Origin: Janthinobacterium psychrotolerans
Lineage (GTDB): Bacteria > Pseudomonadota > Gammaproteobacteria > Burkholderiales > Burkholderiaceae_D
Assembly: GCF_001677885.1 (NCBI RefSeq)
Contig: NZ_LOCQ01000061.1
Coordinates: 372,001 to 436,000, forward strand
DNA: 64,000 bases
Direction: 5' to 3'
Part shown: piece after piece, positions 34,833 through 44,900 of the stretch
Position numbering within the stretch: the stretch's first letter is position 1
Layout of the letters: each line of letters starts with the position of its first letter
Translations under genes and position numbers: made by a program
The notes under the pieces: model-generated
The model's database searches: none
Seen by the model: the letters and a program-made list of their open reading frames with translations, nothing else
What the model was told of the DNA's origin: nothing

Positions 34833-35684
34833 CTAGAAGCATTCGCGCGAGGTGCGCGTGCCGTCGATCAGGCCGCTGCAATGACGTGGTGGCGCCACCG
34901 CCGCCACGCGGCGTGGCGCGGCCGGCTTGACGGGCGCCGGCGTGGCCGCTGGCGCGCTTGCCGCGTCGGGCGCCGGCGCGCCCAGCAGGGTCAGTTTGGT
35001 GGCGCCGTCGGTCACGCCCGGCTGCGGGTCGACCTGGTTGCGCAACACCAGCGACAGGCTGCCCACGCTGCGCGCCAGATCCAGGTTTTCCGCTTGCGCC
35101 GGCGTCACTTCCAGGGTCACGGCATTGACCACGCGCGGCCTGGTTTCATCGCGGCCCACTTCCTGCGCCACGGCCAGCACCAGTATCCGTTCGAGCACGA
35201 TCTTGGAAATATTGCGGCTTTGCGGATAGCTGCGCTCGCCGGCGTCCTGCTGGGTGCTGACGATGATGTCGACATAGTTGCCCGGCAAGGCAAAGCCGGC
35301 CACGCCGATCACATCATTGACGCGCACGGTAATGGCGCGCCGCCCTTCCGTGATCAGCGCCGACAGGCCGCCCAGGGTGCCGGCCGGCGCCAGCTTCGCC
35401 TCGCTCAGCGGCTCGCCGCGCAGCACGCTGCTTTTCAGCACCCGTCCCGACAGCTTCAGCGGGTCTTGCAGCGCGCCTTCCGGCAGGCTTTCGGCCGGCC
35501 ATTCCGCCAGCCGCAGCAGCTCAGGATTGAGGCGCTGGCCCAGGTTGACGTCGGCTGCCGCCACCACGATCCTGCCCTTGCCGGCAGGGCTCTGGCGCAG
35601 CAGCCAATGCGAGGCCAGCAGCACCGCCAGCAGGCCCAGCACGATGGCCAGCGCCATCATCATCAGTGCGCGCCGGTTTTTCAT
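34833..35684 (-). CDS. cpaB: Flp pilus assembly protein RcpC/CpaB
   Basis: This 283-residue periplasmic protein is anchored by an N-terminal helix (ALMMMALAIVLGLLAVLLASHWLL). An SAF/AFP-III-like domain follows (about 38-110: IVVAAADVNLGQRLNPELLRLAEWPAESLPEGAL...SSVLRGEPLSEAKLAP). Next is the RcpC/CpaB region (ALITEGRRAITVRVNDVIGVAGFALPGNYVDIIVS, LERILVLAVAQ). Its C-terminus is Ala/Pro-rich and ends in a short Cys-containing tail. It starts 4 nt inside the AAA ATPase stop (ATGA overlap) and precedes the secretin gene. Confidence 0.93.
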   Translation of the reverse strand: MKNRRALMMMALAIVLGLLAVLLASHWLLRQSPAGKGRIVVAAADVNLGQRLNPELLRLAEWPAESLPEGALQDPLKLSGRVLKSSVLRGEPLSEAKLAPAGTLGGLSALITEGRRAITVRVNDVIGVAGFALPGNYVDIIVSTQQDAGERSYPQSRNISKIVLERILVLAVAQEVGRDETRPRVVNAVTLEVTPAQAENLDLARSVGSLSLVLRNQVDPQPGVTDGATKLTLLGAPAPDAASAPAATPAPVKPAAPRRVAAVAPPRHCSGLIDGTRTSRECF

Positions 35685-37051
35685 GCGATGCTCTCCTCAA
35701 ACACGCCGTCATGCGCGTCGCAGCCGGCAAACAGGCTGTCCCAGGCCTGCTCCAGGCTCGCCACCGTCAATTGCGCCTCACTGCCGGCAAAGCCGGCAAA
35801 GTCGGCTATGCGGCCGAGCAACTCGCGCGGCGTGCTGGCCAGCAGCGCGCGGCCGCTGGCGCCATGCAGCTGGCGCAGCAGGTGGTGCAGCACCTGCTCG
35901 TCGAACGCAATGCCGGTGGCGCGGCATTGCTGGCGGAACAGCACGCGGTAAGCGTTCTCGGCCAGCGGCCCGAGCCGCACCTTGTAGCCGATGCGGCGCA
36001 GCAGCGCGGCGTCGAACAGGCTGGCCGGCGCCAGATTGGTGGCCAGCAGCAGGGCCGTGTCGAACGGCATGCCGATGCTGGCGCCGCCGCGCAGGGCCAG
36101 CTGGTCGCTGCCCGAGGCCGCCGGCTGCAGCAGCCGCGCCAGCAATTGTGGCGCCGGCAGGCGCTGGCGGCCCAGGTCGTCGACGATCAGCATGCCATTG
36201 TTGGCGCGCACATGGGGCGGCGCCTGGTAGCAGCCGCTGCCTTCGTCATGGCGCAGTTCCAGCATGCCGGCGTCCAGTCCGGCGCCCACCTGGATCACCG
36301 GACGCTGGCACAGCACCCAGCGGATATCGGTGCTGCGGCGCTCGAGCGGCTGGCGCGCATGGCCGCCATGCCGGGGCGCCGGCGGCAGGTGCACGGCCGG
36401 GTCGTACAGGCAGATGATGTCGCGTCCCGCCACCACCGCATGCGGCACCGCCACCAGGCCATGCAGCAGCTGGCCCAGTTGCAGCGCCAGCAAGGATTTA
36501 CCGCTGCCCGCCGGCCCGTACAACAGCAGCGAGCGCCCCGAATGCAACGCCGCGCCGACCGTGTCGAACAGGCCCGGCCCGGTGTGGGCCGCGCCCAGCA
36601 CGGCCGCCAGGTCGTCGCTGGCCACGCGCTGCTCCTGCGCCCGCCAGGACTGGCGCGCCACCATCGCGCGGTACGATGCCAGGGTGACGGGCGCCGCCCC
36701 CAGGTAGGCGCAGCGCGCCATGAAGACGGCCGCATGCTGCTTGCCGGCGCCGGTCAGCTGATATTGCACATCGATCTCGGAGTGGCCACGCCACGCCACT
36801 TCGGCCAGTTGCTCGGCCACCATGAAGTCGAGCACCTCGCGCAGCACATTGACCGACAGGCGCAAGCGCGTGGTCAGCACCGACAGATGGCTCTTGCCGC
36901 CCACCAGCAGGGCCTTGGCGATCAGCTCCACCACCAGCTGGCGCTCCAGGCCCGTCTCGCGCAGGCTTTTTGGCTGCGGCGGCAAGGGCGGCATCAGCGT
37001 CGCATCGGCGGGACGGCTGGTCTCCGCAGTGAAATAATCGACTTCGGTCAT
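35681..37051 (-). CDS. Tad-locus AAA-type ATPase of unknown role
   Basis: This 456-residue cytosolic protein has an N-terminal winged-helix-like region (about 30-140: LLVGGKSHLSVLTTRLRLSVNVLREVLDFMVAEQLAEVAWRG). An AAA domain follows, with Walker A YGPAGSGKSLLALQLG (about 185-200), Walker B GMLIVDDLGRQ (about 290-300) and sensor-like LLATNLAP. A C-terminal helical lid ends it. It is not TadA, the secretion ATPase of this locus. Similar proteins occur in some Ralstonia/Burkholderia tad loci, but no role is known to me. It sits between the prepilin peptidase gene and cpaB and overlaps cpaB by 4 nt, so it is part of the same operon. Confidence 0.85.
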   Translation of the reverse strand: MTEVDYFTAETSRPADATLMPPLPPQPKSLRETGLERQLVVELIAKALLVGGKSHLSVLTTRLRLSVNVLREVLDFMVAEQLAEVAWRGHSEIDVQYQLTGAGKQHAAVFMARCAYLGAAPVTLASYRAMVARQSWRAQEQRVASDDLAAVLGAAHTGPGLFDTVGAALHSGRSLLLYGPAGSGKSLLALQLGQLLHGLVAVPHAVVAGRDIICLYDPAVHLPPAPRHGGHARQPLERRSTDIRWVLCQRPVIQVGAGLDAGMLELRHDEGSGCYQAPPHVRANNGMLIVDDLGRQRLPAPQLLARLLQPAASGSDQLALRGGASIGMPFDTALLLATNLAPASLFDAALLRRIGYKVRLGPLAENAYRVLFRQQCRATGIAFDEQVLHHLLRQLHGASGRALLASTPRELLGRIADFAGFAGSEAQLTVASLEQAWDSLFAGCDAHDGVFEESIA

Positions 37052-37145
37052 GCGATCTCTCCCCTGTTTTGCTGACCTGCGAAAGACAGAATTTCATTCT
37101 ATAGAGCAACTACAGGTACACATTGATTCGAAGCAATAATCCGTT

Positions 37146-37676
37146 TCAGCAGTAGTTTCGTCCCTGTATCAGCAGCGAGCCCAGGGCAATCGCCAGGCCG
37201 TAGGGCATATTGCCGACGCTCGCCTGCTGACCGGATGGCGGCGCCGGCGGCATGCCGGCGGTACGCACCATGAGCGGCCACAGCAACTGGCGCAGATTGC
37301 GCCAGCAGGCGCGCCAGCTGCCTTGCCAGGTCACGATCAGCAAGGCCATCAGGCCGCCGAGCACAAAGGTGGCAAAGCAGATCAGCAGGGTCGGCCAGGG
37401 GCCGGCAAAAGCGCCCACCATGGCGATCAGCTTGACGTCGCCGGCGGCCATACCGCGCAGCAAATACAGTGGCAGGAACAGGAAAAAACCGGTGGCCATG
37501 CCGCCCAGGCTGTGCAGCAGCCACGCTGGCGCCGCCAGCCAGCCTTGCAGGCAGAACGCGGCAAGCAGGCCCGCCAGGAGCAGCCGGTTGGGAATCTTGC
37601 GATGCATCAGATCGCTGACGGCGGCCGCGGTCACGAAGACCAGCAGCAGCAGCTCGCGCAGCACGCTTGCAGACAT
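37146..37676 (-). CDS. tadV: Prepilin peptidase TadV/CpaA
   Basis: This 176-residue polytopic aspartyl protease cleaves Flp-type prepilins. The first catalytic Asp is in AAAVSDLMHRKIPN (about residue 22). The second is in RGMAAGDVKLIAMVG; the usual GxGD reads AAGD, so the first glycine is replaced by alanine while the aspartate is kept. About five or six membrane helices are visible. The start is ATG at 37676. It lies 54 nt after the flp pilin gene and 94 nt before the AAA ATPase gene. Confidence 0.9.
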   Translation of the reverse strand: MSASVLRELLLLVFVTAAAVSDLMHRKIPNRLLLAGLLAAFCLQGWLAAPAWLLHSLGGMATGFFLFLPLYLLRGMAAGDVKLIAMVGAFAGPWPTLLICFATFVLGGLMALLIVTWQGSWRACWRNLRQLLWPLMVRTAGMPPAPPSGQQASVGNMPYGLAIALGSLLIQGRNYC

Positions 37677-37730
37677 GGGTAACTCCCGTCAAAAAATCCC
37701 GCCACCGGTTGCCCGGCGGCGGGCACCGCC

Positions 37731-37913
37731 TTAAGGCGTCAACACCAGGTTGCTCGAAATTTCGGTGAGGACAGACAGCAAGTTGGTCTTGATCAGCAAG
37801 AAACCGGCCGTGATGGCGGTGGCCATCAGGGCCGCAATCAGGCCGTACTCGATTGCCGTAATGCCATCCTCATCCTTGACAAATTGCTGTACTGCCGACA
37901 GGAAGGTATTCAT
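37731..37913 (-). CDS. flp: Flp-type IVb pilin
   Basis: This 60-residue major pilin precursor has leader MNTFLSAVQQFVKDEDG and a cleavage site after Gly17. The conserved pilin stretch ITAIEYGLIAALMATAITAGFL (Flp motif with Glu5-Tyr6) follows, then a short C-terminal tail. ATG at 37913 is chosen; the longer upstream frame lacks any pilin features. It heads the Tad operon. No clear terminator separates it from tadV, so a single long transcript is likely. Confidence 0.94.
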   Translation of the reverse strand: MNTFLSAVQQFVKDEDGITAIEYGLIAALMATAITAGFLLIKTNLLSVLTEISSNLVLTP

Positions 37914-38363
37914 GACAGGCTCCCAAAAGTGAAACACAAGTCCCTGGCGCAATCGAGTGTGAAACATTGTCCATTCCTGCTACTATGTTTCTTGCCGTAA
38001 ATTTCTGCGCCATTGCAATCACTATAAAACGCAGGCAATACGCGAAGTTGACGCACCACAAATTTCTATGTGGAAATTGTCAAACTTGGGCAAAATAAGG
38101 GAAGATAGCGGATGACCGGGCAACGATAACGACAGCAGCCACCTGGTGTGACGCGATGCGGGAATCGCATGTATTTACATGAAATCTTGCATACGTAATT
38201 GCCTATGAAGCAAAAAAACATTATCCTGCTTAGCTCTTCTTTGGAAAGGCCTCTCGCCGCTGGCTGGTGCCACCAAATAATCCTTGGCTGCTTGTAGACG
38301 ACGTGTCGCTAGACACGATGTTGGTATGAAGAATCTTGTGTGACCACTTTCCAGAGAACGACG
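37914..38363. other. Intergenic region between divergent Tad and GGDEF genes
   Basis: This region of about 450 nt is visibly AT-rich and has no convincing gene. It should hold both promoters. On the minus strand TTGACA lies at 38071-38076 (TTTGACAATTTCC), but no good -10 was found. Palindromes CATGTA-TT-TACATG (38168-38181) and CGTGTC-GCTA-GACACG (38302-38317) are candidates for regulator sites or leader hairpins. Confidence 0.5.
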
Positions 38364-39410
38364 ATGGATTCCCTACTGAAACACATGGTGGACATGACCG
38401 GCCACCGCGATCACACCATGCTCGACGTGTCGGTGATTTCGGCGGTCCAGGAACTCGCTTGCGCGTCGCAGACCCGCGTGCTGGCGCTGACCAGCGTGCG
38501 TGGCCAGGTGTTCGTGCGCGCGCGCGCCATCATCGTGGCTGGCAGCCCTGCGCGCATGGAAGACAATCCCGATCCGGCCCAGCCCGGCGATCCGCTGTCG
38601 GACTATCCCGCGCTGGCGGCCTGCATCGCGCGCCATGAAACGAGCTGCGACACGCTGTGCGCCGATGGCCGCCACCTGCTGTGGCTGCCCATCTGGATCG
38701 GCGACCAGGTCACCACCTGCCTGGAAATCACCAATCCCACGCCTTACACGGGCGCCACCATCCAGGTGATCGGCGGCATCGTCAGCGTCTACCGCAACTT
38801 CCAGAACCTGCTTGACTACAGCGAACGCGATTCGCTGACCGGTTTATTGAACCGCAAGACCTTCGACGACCAGCTGGCCAAGATCCTGCAATCGCGCGGT
38901 GAGCTCGACAGCGAAGCGGGACGCCCGGCCGATGAAGAGCGCCGCCATCACAGCAATACCGAACAGCAATGGCTGGCGGTGGTCGATGTCGATCATTTCA
39001 AGCTGGTCAACGACAAGTTCGGCCACCTGTACGGCGATGAAGTGCTGATCCTGATCGCCAACCTGCTGCAGTCGTCCTTCCGCTCGCAAGACCGCATCTT
39101 CCGCTTCGGCGGCGAGGAATTCGTGGTGCTGCTGCGCTCGATCACCCTGGAAAACGCGCAGAAGATCATCGACCGTTTCCGCCTCAACGTGGCCAGCCAC
39201 GATTTTCCGCAAGTGGGCAAGGTCACCGTCAGCGTCGGCTTCGTCAGCATCAGCGCCTTCGAAGCGCCCGTCATCATTCTGGGCCGCGCCGACCAGGCGC
39301 TGTACTACGCCAAGAGCCACGGCCGCAACCTGGCCTGCCATTACGACGAACTGGTAGACAAAGGCATGCTGACAGCGATAGCCTCCAACGATACGGCCGA
39401 GTTCTTCTGA
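38364..39410 (+). CDS. GGDEF diguanylate cyclase with GAF-like sensor
   Basis: This 348-residue cytosolic protein has a GAF-like N-terminal domain (about 15-140: ISAVQELACASQTRVLALTSVRGQVFVRAR...RHLLWLPIWIGDQVTTCLEITN). The GGDEF domain (about 150-335) contains RDSLTGLLNRKTFDD, VVDVDHFKLVNDKFGHLYGDEVL and active site RFGGEEFVVLL. An I-site RSQD lies five residues before GGEEF, so product feedback inhibition is likely. It should make c-di-GMP. ATG 38364 is preferred to a GTG at 38340. It is divergent from the Tad operon and convergent with an HD-GYP gene. Confidence 0.94.
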   Translation: MDSLLKHMVDMTGHRDHTMLDVSVISAVQELACASQTRVLALTSVRGQVFVRARAIIVAGSPARMEDNPDPAQPGDPLSDYPALAACIARHETSCDTLCADGRHLLWLPIWIGDQVTTCLEITNPTPYTGATIQVIGGIVSVYRNFQNLLDYSERDSLTGLLNRKTFDDQLAKILQSRGELDSEAGRPADEERRHHSNTEQQWLAVVDVDHFKLVNDKFGHLYGDEVLILIANLLQSSFRSQDRIFRFGGEEFVVLLRSITLENAQKIIDRFRLNVASHDFPQVGKVTVSVGFVSISAFEAPVIILGRADQALYYAKSHGRNLACHYDELVDKGMLTAIASNDTAEFF

Positions 39411-39416
39411 ACGCCT

Positions 39417-39467
39417 GAGAAAACGTCCATGGCGGCGTTGCCTGGACTCGCCGTACTAATCGTACGC
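39417..39467. repeat. Palindromic repeat overlapping the 3' end of the HD-GYP gene
   Basis: GAGAAAACGTCCATGGCGGCGTTGC (the reverse complement matches 57834-57858 at 22 of 25 positions) is followed by CCGTACTAATCGTACG. The latter contains the GTAC-centred motif seen at 12974-12989, and the TAG of the HD-GYP gene lies inside it. Confidence 0.55.
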
Positions 39468-40682
39468 CAGCGACAAAAAGCGCATCGGATCGACCTGCCA
39501 CTTGGCGGCCGATTCGTGGCCGACGATCTTGTCGCCGCCGCCAAAGCCGAGCCCGCGCGACAGGTCGATGGTTTCCGGCTTGATATAGGCGTTGCTCCTG
39601 GTGCTGAAGAACACATTGACCTTGGGCGCCAGCAAATTGCTTTCGTGTGCTTCGATCACCACCGCCAGGCGGCCCGACTCGAGCCTGACCATGGTGCCTA
39701 CCGGATAGATCCCCACGCAGCGCATGAAGTCCTGCACGAACACGGGATTGAAGTGGAATTTGCTCCATTCATAGATCTTGCGCAGCGCCTCGGCCGCCGG
39801 AATCGCCTTGTGGTAGCTGCGCTCGGACGTCAGCGCGTCATACACGTCGACGATGGCGGCCATCTGCGCCAGTTCGCCGATGGCGTCGCCGGCCAGGCCA
39901 TCGGGATAGCCGCTGCCGTCGCGCCGTTCATGGTGGTGCAGGGTGATATCGAGTGGAATCGGTCCCAGGTCCGGGGTTTGCAGCAGGATGGCGTGGCCGT
40001 CGCGCGGATGGCGCTTGACGATGTCGAATTCTTCCGGGCTCAAGGGCCCGGGCTTGTTGAGGATGGCGTCAGGCACCAGCGCCTTGCCCGTATCGTGCAG
40101 CAGGCCGCCCAGGCCCGCCTGGTGGGTGGTGGCCGCGTCCAGCCCGCGCGAGCGGCAGAACGCCACCATCAGCGCGCAGACGCTGACCGAATGCAAAAAG
40201 GTGTAGTCATCCTTGGTCTTGATGCGCAGCAGTCCCACCAGCGCGCCCGGATTGCGCAGGATCGATTCGGTAATATCGTGCACCATCGGCTGGAGCCGGT
40301 CGATTTCCACCGCTTTGCCCAGGCGTGCGTCGGCCATCACCGCGCGCACCATGCCGGCCGCCTGGCGGCGCAACTGGGTGGCGCGCGCCAGTTCCATGCT
40401 CAGCGAAATGCGCGCGACGGGCTGCGGCGCGCTGGCAATTTGCACCAGCTCGCTCTCGATGGCGGCGGCTACCTGCGCCACGCTGGGCGCATTCTGCACG
40501 TCCAGGCCTTTGGTATTGTCGATCACCACGTCGCGGATGCCGGCGGCGATGATCTTGCGGATTTCGTCCTCGCTGCGCAGCAGGAAACGGTTGCGCACAA
40601 ACGGGTGCGTCATCCAGTCGCAGCTGAGGTCATGGACATACATCCCCACTTTTAATTGCGAGGCATCGACTTTTTTGAACAT
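39456..40682 (-). CDS. HD-GYP c-di-GMP phosphodiesterase
   Basis: This 408-residue protein has an N-terminal DUF3391 domain (about 1-110: VDASQLKVGMYVHDLSCDWMTHPFVRNRFLLRSEDEIRKII). An HD-GYP domain (about 150-330) follows, with HSVSVCALMVAF, the metal site GGLLHDTGKALVPD, HPRDGHAIL and the GYP motif HHERRDGSGYPDGLAGD. These keep the expected metal ligands, so hydrolysis of c-di-GMP is likely. ATG 40682 (MFKKVDAS) is chosen over a GTG at 40697. It is convergent with the GGDEF gene, giving a synthesis/degradation pair next to the Tad pilus locus. Confidence 0.94.
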   Translation of the reverse strand: MFKKVDASQLKVGMYVHDLSCDWMTHPFVRNRFLLRSEDEIRKIIAAGIRDVVIDNTKGLDVQNAPSVAQVAAAIESELVQIASAPQPVARISLSMELARATQLRRQAAGMVRAVMADARLGKAVEIDRLQPMVHDITESILRNPGALVGLLRIKTKDDYTFLHSVSVCALMVAFCRSRGLDAATTHQAGLGGLLHDTGKALVPDAILNKPGPLSPEEFDIVKRHPRDGHAILLQTPDLGPIPLDITLHHHERRDGSGYPDGLAGDAIGELAQMAAIVDVYDALTSERSYHKAIPAAEALRKIYEWSKFHFNPVFVQDFMRCVGIYPVGTMVRLESGRLAVVIEAHESNLLAPKVNVFFSTRSNAYIKPETIDLSRGLGFGGGDKIVGHESAAKWQVDPMRFLSLAYD

Positions 40683-40833
40683 GCTTTCATCCCACAAGGC
40701 CGTCGGCGTGCGCGCCGGGGCGCATCAGACGCGCTAGAATGAGTATAGCAAAATTGCAAGGCCCGGCAACGCCCCCGCCAGCGCATGGTTTTTATGCCAC
40801 AAACATCCGTTTCCCTCACCAGATTGCCCGTCC

Positions 40834-41772
40834 ATGGAATTGCGCCAACTTCGCTACTTTGTTGCCATCGTCGACCACGGTTCGCTGTCGCGCGCGGCCC
40901 TGACCCTGCATGTGGCGCAGCCGGCCCTGACGCAGCAGCTGCGCCAGCTGGAAGAGGAACTGGGCGTGCAACTGCTGCACCGCTCGGCGCAAGGCGTGCT
41001 CAGCACCGATGCCGGCAAGATCTTTTATGAACACGCCCAGGCCATTTTGAAACAGGTGGCCGACGCCCGCTCGGCCGTCACGCAAAGCGCCACGCGTCCG
41101 TCCGGCAATGTAACCCTCGGGCTGCCGCACAGTATTTCCGGCGCCCTGGCGCTGCCGCTGCTGCTGGCCGCGCGCGAGCAGTATCCTGAAATTACCTTGC
41201 AGCTGACCGAAGAAATTACCGGCAACCTGACCGAGCAGCTGAAATCGGGCCGCATCAACCTGGCCGTGCTGTTTGACGACGGGCAACTGTCGCCGTTTGC
41301 CAGCAGCGCGCTGGTGGAAGAAGAGATGCGTTTCATCTGCCGCAGCGATGCACCGTTCGCGCCCGAAGGGCCGGCCATGTCGTTCCAGCAAGCCTTGGCC
41401 ACCACCCTGATCCTGCCCGGCCTGCAGCATGGCGTGCGCCCGCGCATCGACAGCCGCGCGCGCGCCGCCGGCCTGACAGCGGCGCACGTGATCGAAATCA
41501 ACTCGATCGCCATCCTGAAGTCGGCCATCCTGGCCGGCATGGGCGCGACCATCCTGCCGGCCGCGCCCATGCTGGCCGAGCTCGACAGCGGCGCCATGCA
41601 CAGCTACGCCATCCACAGCCCGGTCCTGACGCGCACGGTGGCGCTGTGCGCCTCGAAAAACATTCCGCTCACCAATGCCGGCGCGGCCGTGCAACAACTG
41701 GTGCGGCAAGTGGCGGCGCAGCTGTGCGACAGCGGCCGCTGGCAAGGCGCGCACATATTGGACGCCACATAA
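40834..41772 (+). CDS. LysR-family transcriptional regulator
   Basis: This 312-residue regulator has an N-terminal winged helix-turn-helix (residues 1-60: MELRQLRYFVAIVDHGSLSRAALTLHVAQPALTQQLRQLEEELG) and a periplasmic-binding-protein-like effector domain (about 90-300). It resembles Nac/CynR-type LysR proteins. It lies upstream of, and in the same direction as, the indolepyruvate oxidoreductase gene with a gap of about 160 nt. Control of that gene, or of itself, is a reasonable guess. The effector is unknown. Confidence 0.9.
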   Translation: MELRQLRYFVAIVDHGSLSRAALTLHVAQPALTQQLRQLEEELGVQLLHRSAQGVLSTDAGKIFYEHAQAILKQVADARSAVTQSATRPSGNVTLGLPHSISGALALPLLLAAREQYPEITLQLTEEITGNLTEQLKSGRINLAVLFDDGQLSPFASSALVEEEMRFICRSDAPFAPEGPAMSFQQALATTLILPGLQHGVRPRIDSRARAAGLTAAHVIEINSIAILKSAILAGMGATILPAAPMLAELDSGAMHSYAIHSPVLTRTVALCASKNIPLTNAGAAVQQLVRQVAAQLCDSGRWQGAHILDAT

Positions 41773-41935
41773 GATTTTCTTATAGCCCCATCGCCAAGGC
41801 GTATTTGCCGCGCCCTCTTCCCCGCCCTACACTGAGGCAGCCGCGTACACGCGGCCATCCCGTCTGCCCAGCGCGCGCCTTACCGGGCGCCGCCGCTTTG
41901 CACACGTCATCTGAGCCACCCTTTTGGAGACAGCC

Positions 41936-44900
41936 ATGTCCGTGACCACGGAAAACGGCGCCGCAGCGTTCGTCAGAAACGCCGGTGCCGCGCCATCTGC
42001 GCCGCTTGCGCCTTCCCGCTTGACCAGCGTCAGCCTCGACGACAAATACACGGCCACCTCCGGCGCCATCTTCTTGTCCGGCATCCAGGCGCTGGTGCGC
42101 CTGCCGATGATGCAGCGCCTGCGCGACCAGGCCGCAGGCCTGAACACGGCCGGCTTTATTTCCGGCTACCGCGGTTCGCCCCTGGGCGGCCTCGATGAAA
42201 ACCTGTGGAAAGCCAAGCCGCAACTGGAAGCGCATCACGTGCAGTTCGTGCCCGGCGTCAACGAAGACCTGGCCGCCACGGCCGTCTGGGGCTCGCAGCA
42301 GGTCGACCTGATCGGCCCGGCCAAGTACGATGGCGTGTTCGCCATGTGGTACGGCAAGGGTCCTGGCGTGGACCGCTGCGGCGATGTCTTCAAGCACATG
42401 AACCATGCGGGCACGGCCAGGCATGGCGGCGTGCTGCTGGTGGCCGGCGACGACCATGGCGCCTATTCCTCGACCCTGCCGCACCAGTCGGACCACCTGT
42501 TCTCGGCCTCGATGATACCGCTGCTGTATCCGTGCAATGTGCAGGAATACCTGGACCTGGGCATCCATGGCTGGGCCATGTCGCGCTTTTCCGGCTGTAC
42601 CGTGGCATTCAAGGCGCTGGCCGACACCGTCGAGTCCTCGGCGTCGGTCGATGCCGATCCGTTCCGCGTTACCGTGAAAATTCCACAGGATTTCCAGATG
42701 CCCGAAGGCGGCCTGAACGCGCGCCTGTCGAATATTCCGCTGGGCCAGCAGGCGCGCAACCAGGAAGCGCTGATGCAGGACTATAAAATCTATGCGGCGC
42801 TGGCCTATGCACGCGAAAACAAACTCAACCACACCACCATCGATAGCCCCAACGCGCGGCTGGGCATCATTGCTTCCGGCAAGTCCTATCTCGACGTGCT
42901 CGAAGCGCTGGAAGAACTGGGCATCGACGAAGCGATGGCGGCCGAGGTCGGCCTGCGCCTGTTCAAGGTGGCCATGCCGTGGCCGCTGGAACCGGACAGC
43001 GTGCGCGAGTTCGCGCAAGGGCTCGATGAAATCCTGGTGGTCGAAGAAAAGCGCCAGATCGTCGAATACCAGCTGAAAGAGCAGCTCTATAACTGGCGCG
43101 ACGACGTGCGCCCGCGCGTGATCGGCAAGTTCGACGAAAAAGGCGAATGGGTGGCGCCGCGCGGCGAATGGCTGCTGACCTCGAAGGCGGATTTTTCCGT
43201 CTCGCAAGTGGCCAGGGTGATTGCCAGCCGCATCGCGCGGCTGATCTCCGACCCCGTCACCTGCGACCTGATCAAGGCCAGACTGAGCTTTCTGGACGCC
43301 AAGGATGCGGTGCTGAAGAAGGCCGTCAACACCCCGTTCCGCCCCGCCTTCTATTGCTCCGGCTGTCCGCACAACACCTCGACCAAGGTGCCCGAGGGCA
43401 GCCTGGCGCTGGCCGGCATCGGCTGCCATGTGATGGCCACCTCGATCTATCCGGAGATGAACAAGCTGACCACCCACATGGGCGGCGAAGGCGCGCCATG
43501 GATCGGCCAGGCGGCGTTTTCCACCCTGCCCCATGTGTTCCAGAACCTCGGCGACGGCACCTACTTTCACTCCGGCTACCTGGCCATCCGCGCCGCGCAG
43601 GCGGCCAAGGTCAACATCACCTACAAGATTCTCTACAACGATGCGGTGGCGATGACCGGCGGCCAGCCGGTGGACGGCCTGATCACCGTGCCGATGATGG
43701 CGCAGCAGGTGGCGGCCGAAGGCGTGGCGCGCATCGCGCTGGTGACCGAAGACCTGTCGCGCTATGCCGACCGTTCCAATCTGCCGGCCCACCTGACCTT
43801 GCATGACCGCAAGGACATGGATGCGGTGCAGCGCGAACTGCGGGAAATCCCGGGCGTGTCAGTCTTGATCTACGACCAGACCTGCGCCGCCGAAAAACGC
43901 CGGCGCCGCAAAAAAGGCGAATACCCGGACGTGGCCAAGCGCATGGTCATCAACGACGCCGTCTGCGAAGGCTGCGGCGACTGCGGCGTGCAGTCGAACT
44001 GTGTGTCCATCTTGCCGAAGGAAACGCCGTTTGGCCGCAAGCGCACCATCGATCAATCGTCGTGCAACAAGGATTACTCGTGCGCCAAGGGCTTCTGCCC
44101 CAGCTTTGTCACGGTCGAGGGCGGCAGCCTGAAAAAAACCAAAACCGGCACGAATAAAGAGGACAATTTCGGCCCCCTGCCGGAACCCGTGCTGCCGGCC
44201 TGCGACGCACCGTACAACATCCTGATCAACGGCATCGGCGGCACCGGCGTGATCACCGTCGGCGCGCTGATGGGCATGGCCGCCCACCTCGAAGGCAAGG
44301 GCGCGTCGGTGCTGGACATGACGGGCATGTCGCAAAAGAACGGCTCCGTCACCTCGCACGTAAAAATCGCCGCCACGCCCGCGCAGATCCGCGCCCAGCG
44401 CATCGCCACCGGCGAAGCCGACCTGATATTGGGCTGCGACATGCTGACGGCCGGCGCCCAGGACGCGATCTCGAAAATGCGCCCGGGCCGCAGCCTGGCC
44501 GTGATCAACCTGCACGAACAGCCGCCGGGCACCTTCGCGCAAAACGCCGACTGGCAATATCCGGCGGCGCAGGTGCGCCAGCTGATCGAGGAATCGGTGG
44601 GCGGCGCGGATGCGGCCGACTTTATCGACGCGACCAAACTGGCCACCGCGCTGATGGGCGACTCGATCGCCGCCAACCTGTTCATGCTCGGCTACGCCTG
44701 GCAGAAGGGCCGCATTCCGCTGACCGAAGCGGCGCTGCTGCGTGCGATTGAATTGAATGGCGTGGGCATCGAGTCGAACAAGAAAAGTTTCCTGTGGGGC
44801 CGGCGCGCCGCCGTCGACGTGCGCAAGGTCACGCAGATCGCCACGCCATCGCAGGCCATCGTCATGCAGATGCCGCAAAGCCCGGACGCGGTGCTCAAGC

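Noticed and set aside
41780..43804. 674-codon minus-strand frame opposite the indolepyruvate oxidoreductase
   Set aside because: It is an antisense shadow; the plus strand has the TPP and iron-sulfur motifs.
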